This document shows, piece after piece, positions 32,601 to 36,526 of a DNA stretch of 64,000 bases. The notes beneath the pieces are model-generated. The model was not told where the DNA came from. It was given only the letters and a program-made list of their open reading frames with translations, and made no database searches. The stretch spans positions 6,288,456 through 6,352,455 of the forward strand of contig JAYGXS010000002.1 in assembly GCA_036362985.1 (NCBI GenBank). Reading direction: 5' to 3'. Both the position numbers and the translations under genes were made by a program. Origin of the DNA: Ligula intestinalis. Taxonomy: Eukaryota; Platyhelminthes; Cestoda; Diphyllobothriidea; Diphyllobothriidae. Each line of letters begins with the position of its first letter. The stretch's first letter is position 1.

Positions 32601-35461
32601 GCACTTCTAAGCCAGCAGTTCTGGTGGACTTGTTCGCAACCCGGCCATCCCAATCATCACCGTTGCAACGCCCCTGAGCCCAGCCGCAACGTCCGGTTGT
32701 CTATTCGAGCTCTCCACAAGAAAGCTTCTGCCTCTTCTTTCGCGGATCAACTCGTTGATAGCTCTGCCAGCGTCTTTACCAGAGAGTTGTTGTCGAAGAG
32801 AAACGAGGTTACCGCCCCCCGGTCCTTTCAGGTGGCTATCCACCTCCGATTGCGGCCTCAGAAAAACATCTACCGAGGGTCACTCGCTGTACTCTGGCTC
32901 AACTGCGCAATGGCTACTCAATGGTCCTCTCCCAGTATCAACATCGACTTGACCCGTCCACACCCGACTGCTGTCCCGACTGCGGCGCTTCTCCGCATGA
33001 CTGTCAGCATCTGTTCGCCTGCACTTCCCGGCCAGGCACCCACCTCACTCCCGCAGACCTGTGGCTCAAGCCGGTCGAGATCGCGGCTTTTCTCCGTCTC
33101 CCAACTACTCCCAGTTTGGATTCCGGCGGGGATTCCTGATCCAATTATGGGCTACGACACATATACACTGTCTCCGATGGTGACTTCGAGCGAGAATTCT
33201 AAACATCACGCCAATAAACGTCTTGTTGCAACGATCGAATCTTCTCCTTCTGCAATTAAAGGTCGCAACAAAATCTCGAGAGCAGGTGGGCATCGAAAAA
33301 GTCGTAAACGCACCGGCATAAGCAGTTTTCTGTGACATTAACCTTTACCTTACTAGGGTATACTAGGCTATAGTTAAGTCGTGGGTTCGAATACCACCGA
33401 GGACGTGGAGTTTTTCACAACCGGGTCTACTTAAGAGGAAGGTAATATCAGACGGACAAGCTGAGCTGCTGAGCTGGAGACCCATCTTTATGGAATCTTA
33501 AGGCACTTTGTGAGTAATAGGAGTTAAGTTCATTTTCTACGAAGCCGACCAATAGGGAGATTGGCACGGAAAAAATAAAGCAGCCTATCAGCTCGAAACT
33601 CAGAGTACAGTTTAGCACGAATTGTCGAGAGGTGTCTATTCAAAGAGCACTTATAATGAGGCCAGTGAATTCCAGAGTACAGAGAACAAAAATTGCACTG
33701 GATGATGAGGAGGAAACGGTAGATCACTCACGAAGGTCAGTTACGGGAGAATTTATGACGGACTGAAATTTGGCAATTCGGCATTCCACAGAGGGCTGAC
33801 TCAAGGTTAGGACAGAATCGTTAGAGGCAGCGAGGCGGACGCCGCAACCGGGAGCTTGTTTCATGGAGGTATTGGGTGATGATTTTACAGTTCCTCCTGC
33901 GGGTCGCCGAATATTCTTAAGGGAGAGAAAAGAGTTACAAGAGGCAAATGGGCGGATATTCAAAAGTTCCTACAGTTTGGGACAACGGGTGTCACAGGAC
34001 CGTTGTCTGCAGATGTATATGTGGGTAAACATGTTAGAGATGTAATCAAAATTTGATAGTTTCAACTCAGAAAAAATCAGAAAATTCGCACAGAAGAGAA
34101 CAAACTGTATGGTGTCTAATATCGCACAGAGTTTTATCAGGCAGTCGGTGGGCCAGACCTCAGCAGACTGCGGCGTGGAAGCTGCTGGTCCGCGACTGCT
34201 TATTCGCCTGACCCAGGAATCTGCTTACTTCGCAGCTAACCCCTCCTGATAGTCATTCTGCTATCCGCCACCTGTGGATGCGCCAGGTAGCCAGTAGCTA
34301 GGCTAACCGAACGGTAGTTTACTATGCATAACTAAATACTTATTTCGTTGTAGCGATAGAAATATGAGCAAATCAGGAATCACTGGGATTTGCAACCAAT
34401 AGGAAATAAGAACTGAACAAATGCTTCCCGCGGATTGGCCACAATTAATTGATTTACAATCATATATCGATTTTTGTCGAATTTCTGAGACATATAGGCT
34501 TCTTCTGTGTATTTTAAGACTCACAAGAGCTTATAATGCATTTAGAAGGATACTGTAGTATGAGAAGCTGAAATGCAAGGAAATGTCGCTAAATATTTCC
34601 GTGTGGGGAGTGGGTGCATGGTAAACTACAGTAATCTGATGGGTTTATAAGGAAGCCTTACCAAATATTTCAAGATAAAGAGGTAATGGCCCCTTCTACA
34701 AAGTGAAAACACACTCTGCCCGTCAGTAAAATTCCTGATTTTACAAGACTATGCACGGTATGGAGAAATCCTAGCGATATGGGCGCATCGCATTCTCAAA
34801 GTCTACTCGTCAATCCTCTTCCTCGCTAATAAAACTGAAAGCTGACAGTTATCATCTCCGCAGTTGTAAAACCGTTTTCTGCAGACTGCGGGAATAAAAC
34901 AGGACAACACGCCCAACCTGACCTAGATTATCTAAAACGTTTAATCAAAAAATTAAATACGGAAGGTGACTACAGGGCGGGGCTGAGTTTAATTATCAAC
35001 GGCTGACAAAACTTAACATTCAACCACCTACGCAAAGCAAATTTTGCCTATTGTAATGCATTTTTAGCTGATGGTTGCGCATACCCTGTACTTTAATCTA
35101 ATTAGAAAATTCACAGAAAACCGCGAAAACGAAGGGTGATCGGCTACTGTAAGAGGATGGAAACCCTCAAAAATAGATACACAAGCAGGCCTCAGACACA
35201 AAAGATGCAGGGGGGGGGGCGTAAGCAAACAGAACATGAGGAGCCAAATGCATTACCTTTACTTCATTGCTGTGCGATTCGATAACAGCCTGGGCTGTTT
35301 TCTCAGCAGCTAGAAAAAAGAAGATCTAATAAGTTCCAAAGCAATACCTGACTTCGAGATTGTTAGATATTCGTCATCGTCGGCTTCCCATGCATCATCC
35401 ACACTCGTTTGGAAGGCAGAAAAGGAGTTGTTTGCATTTCTGCTAATCATTCGCACAATAT
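2398..35461 (-). CDS. TBC1D22: TBC1D22-type Rab GTPase-activating protein, eight exons, 5' end missing
   Basis: The exons in coding order are 35461-35348, 35309-35257, 33915-33732, 30450-30380, 26285-26100, 21452-21332, 15694-15378 and 2640-2398. All junctions are GT/AG and all phases fit, giving about 430 residues ending at a TAG. The order of conserved blocks matches animal TBC1D22A/B: an acidic DDAWEADDDE patch, then the LAWSGIP start of the TBC domain, WKLLS, the arginine-finger motif IQKDLLR (IxxDxxR), the glutamine-finger motif GYVQG, DNYTFAQPGIQ, FRWMNNLL, LRCIIRLWDTY, SHFHVYVCAAF and a C-terminal LAEAFRLK block. The family activates Rab GTP hydrolysis and is linked to Golgi membranes in vertebrates. 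Both catalytic fingers are present, so the protein should be active. Vertebrate members are about 500-517 residues, so roughly the first 70 residues lie in one or more exons that I could not find or that are outside the window. Confidence 0.93.
2742..3410 (+). mobile_element. LINE fragment with RNase H domain, frameshifted
   Basis: The translation begins inside a retroelement RNase H domain: TDSKSVIDAL contains a catalytic Asp, and IPANEQADAEA is the C-terminal RNase H motif with another Asp. It continues with LVRFRTGHCPKLNHIRKWYN and a zinc-knuckle-like CAACG. A frameshift near 3190-3195 moves the frame, after which TNEHLMECPAEMV completes the knuckle. The tail is encoded by CAA and CCA repeats around 3378-3405. 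This is the 3' part of a LINE with an RNase H domain, 5'-truncated and broken. Confidence 0.75.
3411..3879. other. no recognised feature
   Basis: An open frame at 3471-3713 (+) encodes about 80 residues with many Arg and Lys, but I recognise no domain and it has no neighbour that supports it. Confidence 0.3.
3880..3945 (+). repeat. tRNA-derived SINE remnant (T-arm and B box)
   Basis: GTGGGTTCGAATCCCAC forms a perfect five-pair T arm with a seven-base loop, and GGTTCGAATCC is a perfect RNA polymerase III B box. The 5' half does not fold as a tRNA and no clear A box is present, so this is a tRNA-derived SINE remnant rather than a tRNA gene. A related sequence with one B-box mismatch occurs at 33375-33430. 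Confidence 0.5.
3946..4524. other. no recognised feature
   Basis: I see only short chance frames and no similarity to other parts of the window. Confidence 0.3.
4525..4830 (+). repeat. unclassified interspersed repeat, family D, copy 1
   Basis: This segment is repeated in reverse complement at 22650-22930. Shared blocks, in order, are TTGTGCGCGCAAAAGAACC, the AGCTCxxAGCTTGGCA region, a C-rich run, a ...CCTATTATCAA... block, GGCAATTATG... and TTGGCGAGCATA in reverse. It encodes nothing. A dispersed non-autonomous element is the simplest explanation. Confidence 0.65.
4831..6072. other. no recognised feature
   Basis: I see no coding match. CGGTTATTAAGCCCACC near 5464 and related phrases near 5500 and 5890 (TTGGGCTTAATA, TTTGGCTTAATAC) are short recurring motifs, but their nature is unclear. 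Confidence 0.3.
6073..6378 (+). pseudogene. LINE ORF1 C-terminal part
   Basis: About 100 residues are nearly the same as the end of ORF1 at 60894-61198, from NKMLGPNVPLECE to ANKTWLFTTTK and a TGA stop. The segment FRLGKRSESPTGTARPRPRK and the following DAKLILSRHFKIKDS resemble the RRM-like RNA-binding part of LINE ORF1 proteins. The protein would bind element RNA. The upstream part is missing. Confidence 0.75.
6354..6647 (+). repeat. 147-base in-frame tandem duplication at ORF1/ORF2 junction
   Basis: TTGGTTATTTACAACAACCA occurs at 6354 and again at 6501. The sequence after each copy stays related (SVPDNHTV versus SSPDDHTV), so a unit of 147 bases, 49 codons, was duplicated. Because the length is a multiple of three, ORF2 stays open across it. 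Confidence 0.75.
6401..9421 (+). pseudogene. LINE ORF2: endonuclease and reverse transcriptase, broken
   Basis: Reading through stops and frame changes gives an endonuclease domain at about 6640-7310 (TNAQSM, ITETWLSE, VGDFNAP, LGKSDHVV), then RT from about 7930. RT motifs are KSPGPDNAPARILKEL, YIDFKKAFDSVPHH, SGVPQGSVLGPILF and MFADDIKL, followed by the thumb and C-terminal region (FGTFVRPHLESA, QRRASKLVMG, LATTTNLRGHP). Defects are an in-frame stop at about 7028, frame changes near 7130-7180, 7600 and 8120, and stops near 8636 and 9089. The start region contains a 147-base tandem duplication. Confidence 0.85.
9456..10234. other. no recognised feature
   Basis: The stretch contains a run of C at about 9776-9784 and a short GATACT repeat near 10014. 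I see no coding match. Confidence 0.3.
10235..10244. other. assembly gap (10 N)
   Basis: Ten N bases lie at the 3' end of the minus-strand RTE fragment. Confidence 0.99.
10250..11195 (-). mobile_element. RTE-like LINE fragment, RT palm to C-terminus
   Basis: The minus strand encodes SGVRQGCVLSPILFNNAIDW, then a degraded LTDLDYxDVALLASSFDDL (the catalytic YADD is damaged), SINTGMTKVFS, and a decayed C-terminal region that matches the RTE-like element at 36.2-40.2 kb (DHxCL, TRxxKIIRISQAIQ, GPSVFGL-like tail). There are many frame changes. It is truncated on both sides and ends at the 10-N gap. Confidence 0.75.
11196..12004. other. no recognised feature
   Basis: Two overlapping open frames between 11430 and 11894 have no recognisable domain. 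Probably non-coding intron. Confidence 0.3.
12005..12885 (+). mobile_element. Jockey-like LINE, C-terminal third
   Basis: Translation gives the region after the RT palm: KVLKALAGTSWGWPKETLST, TNLTYAASIWSPT, LQSAQNAALRTITGC (the conserved thumb block of Jockey-type RTs), then TLAQLRSGYCMLLRRY, CCPDCGVSPHDCRHLFAC with a Cys-x2-Cys-x7-His-x4-Cys-like pattern, and LTPADLWLKPVEVAAFLRLP. A stop (about 12646) and a frame change near 12400-12540 break it. It ends with TCCAACTATGGGCTACAACA and an AC repeat. Confidence 0.8.
12974..13032. repeat. 59-base direct repeat, left copy
   Basis: This copy differs at only two positions from 14497-14555. It begins AGTAATCATCAAAGTTATAC and ends GGCGACCACTGTA. The two copies bracket 1464 bases of AT-rich sequence. 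Confidence 0.85.
13033..14496. other. AT-rich insert between direct repeats, no coding match
   Basis: This block is clearly richer in A and T than the flanking sequence and has no long open frame on either strand. It may be a non-autonomous element with short terminal direct repeats, or sequence exposed by duplication of the 59-base unit. Confidence 0.45.
14497..14555. repeat. 59-base direct repeat, right copy
   Basis: This is the partner of 12974-13032, in the same orientation, with 57 of 59 positions the same. Confidence 0.85.
14556..15377. other. intronic sequence, no feature recognised
   Basis: This is the 5' part of the last TBC1D22 intron in gene orientation. I see no repeat or coding match. 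Confidence 0.35.
15378..15694 (-). CDS. TBC1D22: TBC1D22 exon (C-terminal half of TBC domain)
   Basis: The exon is 317 bases: two bases completing a glutamate codon and 105 codons. It opens with a short variable segment (LTSSGELNLSAPVG), then IEADVFWC, LLDTIQDNYTFAQPGIQ, YLQFSFRWMNNLLIRELPLR and IRLWDTYL, all diagnostic of TBC1D22. The acceptor is CCGCCCCACCAG and the donor GTAAGC. It leaves in phase 0. Confidence 0.96.
15695..18819. other. intronic sequence, no feature recognised
   Basis: This is part of the 5.6 kb intron of TBC1D22. The open frames at 18199-18556 overlap on both strands in a G+C-richer patch and match nothing I know. The rest has only short chance frames. Confidence 0.35.
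18820..19765 (-). mobile_element. RTE-like LINE fragment, second family
   Basis: The minus strand gives SPVLFNFLIDWLMHQSI-like sequence, then LEYADDIVVLVKTPHSLQPT with the catalytic YADD intact, KTKLLTTNLG, FRYLGSNMLANGQAKVEMKN and, after frame changes, SIRPVLVYAC and a degraded C-terminus. It differs clearly from the RTE-like element at 36-40 kb (which reads LDYADDIALLASS), so it is a separate family. It is 5'-truncated and broken. Confidence 0.75.
19892..19918. repeat. (CA)n microsatellite
   Basis: About thirteen CA units lie immediately before the Penelope-like fragment. Confidence 0.9.
19919..20638 (+). pseudogene. Penelope-type RT linker and GIY-YIG endonuclease, frameshifted
   Basis: The first frame, to about 20274, encodes KRSCVRTLFQRAHRYCSNDD and ANGYPTSFVKNCLRR, the helical linker after the RT. 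A frame change between about 20275 and 20335 leads to VYRIPCAGCP-like sequence and then VYIGQTGRRLETRINEHKSA, the YIG half of GIY-YIG with its conserved Arg. Next comes HSIECDHRFNWDATNVI with the expected histidine and a C-terminal REFLEAWHS block. The endonuclease nicks the target for priming. This copy is broken. Confidence 0.85.
20713..20951. repeat. 70-base unit duplicated across a 100-N gap
   Basis: The segment 20713-20782 recurs at 20883-20951 with one C fewer in a homopolymer. The 100 N bases at 20783-20882 lie exactly between the copies. This is either a collapsed tandem array in the element's tail or a false scaffold join. Confidence 0.9.
20783..20882. other. assembly gap (100 N)
   Basis: Exactly 100 N bases, the usual size for a gap of unknown length. 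Confidence 0.99.
21332..21452 (-). CDS. TBC1D22: TBC1D22 exon (glutamine finger)
   Basis: The exon is 40 codons plus one base. It encodes LFERVLFIWSVRHPGSGYVQ followed by GINDLLTPFFVVFLSDYVKT, nearly the same as the vertebrate FERILFIWAIRHPASGYVQG block. GYVQG holds the glutamine finger. The acceptor is CACTTGCAG and the donor GTAAGT. An open reading frame continues past the donor into the intron, which is not coding. Confidence 0.95.
21453..22649. other. intronic sequence, no feature recognised
   Basis: Only short chance frames are present, plus a GAT repeat near 21698-21715. Confidence 0.3.
22650..22930 (-). repeat. unclassified interspersed repeat, family D, copy 2
   Basis: This is the reverse complement of 4525-4830, from TTGGCGAGCATA at the left to TTCTTTTGCGCGCAAAA at the right. 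The copies are diverged with small gaps, so neither insertion is recent. Confidence 0.65.
22931..25080. other. intronic sequence, no coding match
   Basis: Near 23310, GGGGTTCAATTCC resembles a polymerase III B box but has no partner A box. 23600-24660 is AT-rich. I see nothing else. Confidence 0.3.
25081..25119. repeat. (GAA)n microsatellite
   Basis: About thirteen GAA units in an A/G-rich patch followed by a C/T-rich patch. Confidence 0.95.
25345..25780 (+). repeat. unclassified interspersed repeat, family C, copy 1
   Basis: This is similar over about 420 bases to 41690-42110. Shared blocks are CAGGCGATCAATCAGCT, GCTGGCGGTGG, GCGTATTTATTTCTTC, GCGCTTGAAGC, AGTGTGTGTCTTGTTG, ATGGCTCCTTTTTAATGTGG and a final GATACCGGATTCCGG-like block. 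It has no coding potential. It may be a SINE-like or other non-autonomous element. Confidence 0.65.
26100..26285 (-). CDS. TBC1D22: TBC1D22 exon (arginine finger)
   Basis: The exon is 62 complete codons, phase 0 at both ends. It begins DYLPASQERR (human GYLPANVDRR), continues with the helix KRKQYADLAGQFF, and contains IQKDLLR, the IxxDxxR motif whose arginine acts as the catalytic finger in TBC proteins. It ends HQEIFD. The acceptor CCCTCCCCTCCGTAG has a strong pyrimidine tract; the donor is GTAAGT. Confidence 0.92.
26286..27654. other. intronic sequence with CT-rich run, no coding match
   Basis: This is TBC1D22 intron. A CT-rich run lies at 26945-27000. Near 26590-26625, CTCGTCGAGTGGTAAAGC resembles a tRNA D-arm or A box, but no good B box follows. 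Confidence 0.35.
27655..28145 (+). mobile_element. RTE-like LINE, C-terminal fragment
   Basis: The frame gives ILSVLLYGCECWAVRAEDER and RLEVFYHRCLRTILRLK, matching the C-terminal region of the RTE-like element at 39.2-39.7 kb. It continues through two frame changes to LKTWLDTVRQDMETVLGPSI and WRGTVRDIIEAGLIRHDHS. It is 5'-truncated and ends at an AACAAGTACAAGT-type tail. Confidence 0.8.
28146..29193. other. intronic sequence, diverged repeat only
   Basis: A stretch of about 100 bases at 28905-29005 is similar to 29325-29425 (blocks CTCTCTGACAC / CTCTCCGACGC and TCGGACATAACAGAAGACGC / TCGGACAGAACAGGACATGC). I see no coding match. Confidence 0.4.
29194..29290 (-). mobile_element. Jockey-like LINE, about 95-base 3' end
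   Basis: In reverse complement this reads GCGGCTTTTCC...CCAACTACTCCCAG...TTCCGGCGGGGAT...GATCCAACTATGGGCTACG followed by (AC)n, the same as the ends of the copies at 12.8 and 33.1 kb. It is a severely 5'-truncated insertion, and its tail is the GT run at 29194-29210. Confidence 0.8.
29291..30379. other. intronic sequence, no feature recognised
   Basis: This is TBC1D22 intron. Only short chance frames are present. Confidence 0.3.
30380..30450 (-). CDS. TBC1D22: TBC1D22 exon (start of TBC domain, WSGIP)
   Basis: The exon is 71 bases: two bases completing a codon and 23 codons that include LRQLAWSGIPHSVRSTVWKL. This is a near-perfect match to LRKLSWSGIPKPVRPMTWKLL at the start of the TBC domain, including motif A (R-x-x-x-W). 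The acceptor is CATTCTGTAG and the donor GTAAGC. The exon is too short to be found by open-reading-frame length alone; it was located by motif. Confidence 0.92.
30953..31147. repeat. perfect 44-base inverted repeat with 107-base spacer
   Basis: The left arm 30953-30996 and right arm 31104-31147 are exact reverse complements. The arms contain GTTAACGAAAGTTTTAGGC. The spacer is purine-rich with many G runs. Transcription in either direction would give a long hairpin. It lies inside a TBC1D22 intron. Confidence 0.95.
31148..32467. other. AT-rich intronic sequence
   Basis: Directly after the inverted repeat, CTGATGATGAATTAATCGAAA at 31160-31180 resembles a motif in the Penelope-like tail at 21068. 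Otherwise I see no feature. Confidence 0.35.
32468..33165 (+). mobile_element. Jockey-like LINE, C-terminal fragment
   Basis: This is the third long copy of the family at 1 and 12.0 kb. It starts in the LQSAQNAAL-type thumb block, has IKGCYKMSP and VAHHNALLSQQFWWTCSQPG, and after frame changes gives CCPDCGASPHDCQHLFACTS and LTPADLWLKPVEIAAFLRLP. It ends GATCCAATTATGGGCTACGA followed by a short CA-rich tail. Confidence 0.8.
33375..33430 (+). repeat. tRNA-derived SINE remnant
   Basis: GTCGTGGGTTCGAATACCAC matches the B box and T arm of the remnant at 3880-3945 with one mismatch. Downstream sequence (GGAGTTTTTCACA versus AGAGTTTTCATA) is loosely similar, so the two may be from one family. Confidence 0.4.
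33732..33915 (-). CDS. TBC1D22: TBC1D22 exon (linker before the TBC domain)
   Basis: This exon has 61 codons plus one base. The first two thirds are serine- and proline-rich with no fixed motif, as expected for the variable linker of the family. The end, RIAKFQSVINSPVTDL, aligns with RLDKFKQLLAGPNTDL of human TBC1D22A, just before the TBC domain. The acceptor follows TTTTCTCTCCCTTAAG and the donor is GTGAGT. The split codon becomes CAG when joined to the next exon. Confidence 0.85.
34131..34297 (-). mobile_element. 5' region of RTE-like LINE, solitary piece
   Basis: In reverse complement this matches 36243-36420, the sequence just upstream of the RTE-like ORF. Shared blocks are GGCTACCTGGCGC, GGTGGCGGATAG, GTTAGCTGCGAA, GGCGAATAAGCAGTCGCGGA and GACCAGCAGC. 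Finding only the 5' part of a LINE is unusual, since most LINE fragments keep the 3' end. Confidence 0.7.
34298..35256. other. intronic sequence, no feature recognised
   Basis: This is the intron between the 53-base exon and the linker exon. It contains a G run at 35211-35219. I see no coding match. Confidence 0.35.
35257..35309 (-). CDS. TBC1D22: TBC1D22 exon (53 bases)
   Basis: The exon is 53 bases: two bases that finish an alanine codon and 17 codons encoding AEKTAQAVIESHSNEVK. It corresponds to the helical stretch after the acidic patch in vertebrate homologues (SEVVMETANRVLRNHS). The acceptor is TTTTTTCTAG and the donor GTAATG. It is separated from the previous exon by a 38-base intron (35310-35347). 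Confidence 0.8.
35310..35347 (-). other. 38-base mini-intron of TBC1D22
   Basis: This is the interval between the two 5'-most exons found. It starts GTATTG, ends TTTTTTCTAG and has a short pyrimidine run. Removing it keeps the frame (G joins CT to make alanine). Introns this short are known in flatworms and are far below the vertebrate minimum. Confidence 0.8.
35348..35461 (-). CDS. TBC1D22: TBC1D22 exon (acidic N-terminal patch)
   Basis: This exon enters in phase 1 (two bases complete a codon), carries 37 codons and leaves one base. It encodes SVDDAWEADDDEYL, which matches the SNTSDAWDxxEDDDELL patch of vertebrate TBC1D22. I chose the acceptor at 35462, preceded by a pyrimidine-rich run ending CTCACAG. 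A second AG 19 bases further in (35443) would give a shorter exon in the same frame. The donor is GTATTG. The preceding exon was not found. Confidence 0.8.
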
Positions 35462-35810
35462 CTGTGAGATGAAGAGCATCGAATGATTATTTACTTTGAA
35501 TGGCAACAGCCAGGCGTCAAGGACAGTGAAAGAGACAAGGAAAGCCAAGGGAACTATTTAATGACGCAATAAAACGGGTCGGCTGAAACGCAATAGGGAA
35601 AGAGAAAAAATAAAACGCGGTCCTGGTTTCGTGGAATGGACGAAAATAAAAACAGAATGGATTTAAATTAAATGCAGAGAATACGACCGGTCGAACAGTA
35701 GCAGACGCTGAGTGCGACGGTGGAGACATTGTGTGTCTGGACCTCGTGTGATAGATGCGCTGGACTCTTGTCACTCATTGACGAACGTTCGCCGACCGCT
35801 AACGGAGCCC

Positions 35811-36032
35811 ACTAGTCCCGCTATCCCGCCTTGGGCCTCATTTTCGGGCTAAAGCAGCTAGTAGTATAGGCCGGTAGTATTGCCGGCAAAGACGGAGGAG
35901 ACTGGAATGACCATTTCCGGCTTATTAGCTGTCATCAGCCAGCCATACCCGGAAAAAATGATGCAACACCCGAGCCTCGAACTATTGACCTCTTTATCAG
36001 TATAATGTCCTAACCATTGAGCCACAAACTCC
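35811..36032 (-). repeat. tRNA-derived SINE with perfect A and B boxes
   Basis: In reverse complement, TGGCTCAATGG (plus strand 36014-36024) fits the A box TRGYNNARNGG exactly, and GTTCGAGGC (35974-35982) fits the B box GWTCRANNC exactly, at tRNA-like spacing. The region does not fold as a complete tRNA. The part downstream of the B box to about 35811 is the presumed SINE body. Its 3' end is uncertain. Confidence 0.6.
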
Positions 36033-36526
36033 TTTTCTTACTGGTTTAGGTACGGAGATATTGACACTCGCGTCCCGCTTGTTCCCAGCACATTGGTCAC
36101 AACACCGACCACCATGGACACCATAACCACAACTCTCTCCACCCCCTCCGATGCACAATTTGCCATTGCCACCATCACAACAACCCACTACTCCACAAGC
36201 ACTGGGAATTGGAGCCCAACTTCCTCTGCTTGCGGTTGCACGAGCTGCAGGCTACCTGGCGCGTCCACGGGTGGCGGATAGTGGTGCGGCCTTCAGTGAA
36301 GGTTAGCTGCGAAATAAGCAGGCTCCCGGTTCTGGCGAATAAGCAGTCGCGGACCAGCAGCGGCGGTGCTACCAGGGCGCGGTGGGCTGAGGTCTGGCGC
36401 ACCGACTGCCTTATAAAATGCCGCAAGGCCCAATGACGACACTCTGGCATGGCGAGCGTGAACCACCATTAAATAGGTTTGCTTGCAACCAACACCACTG
36501 CCTTGTGTTGAGGTTCTTGAGCCAAA

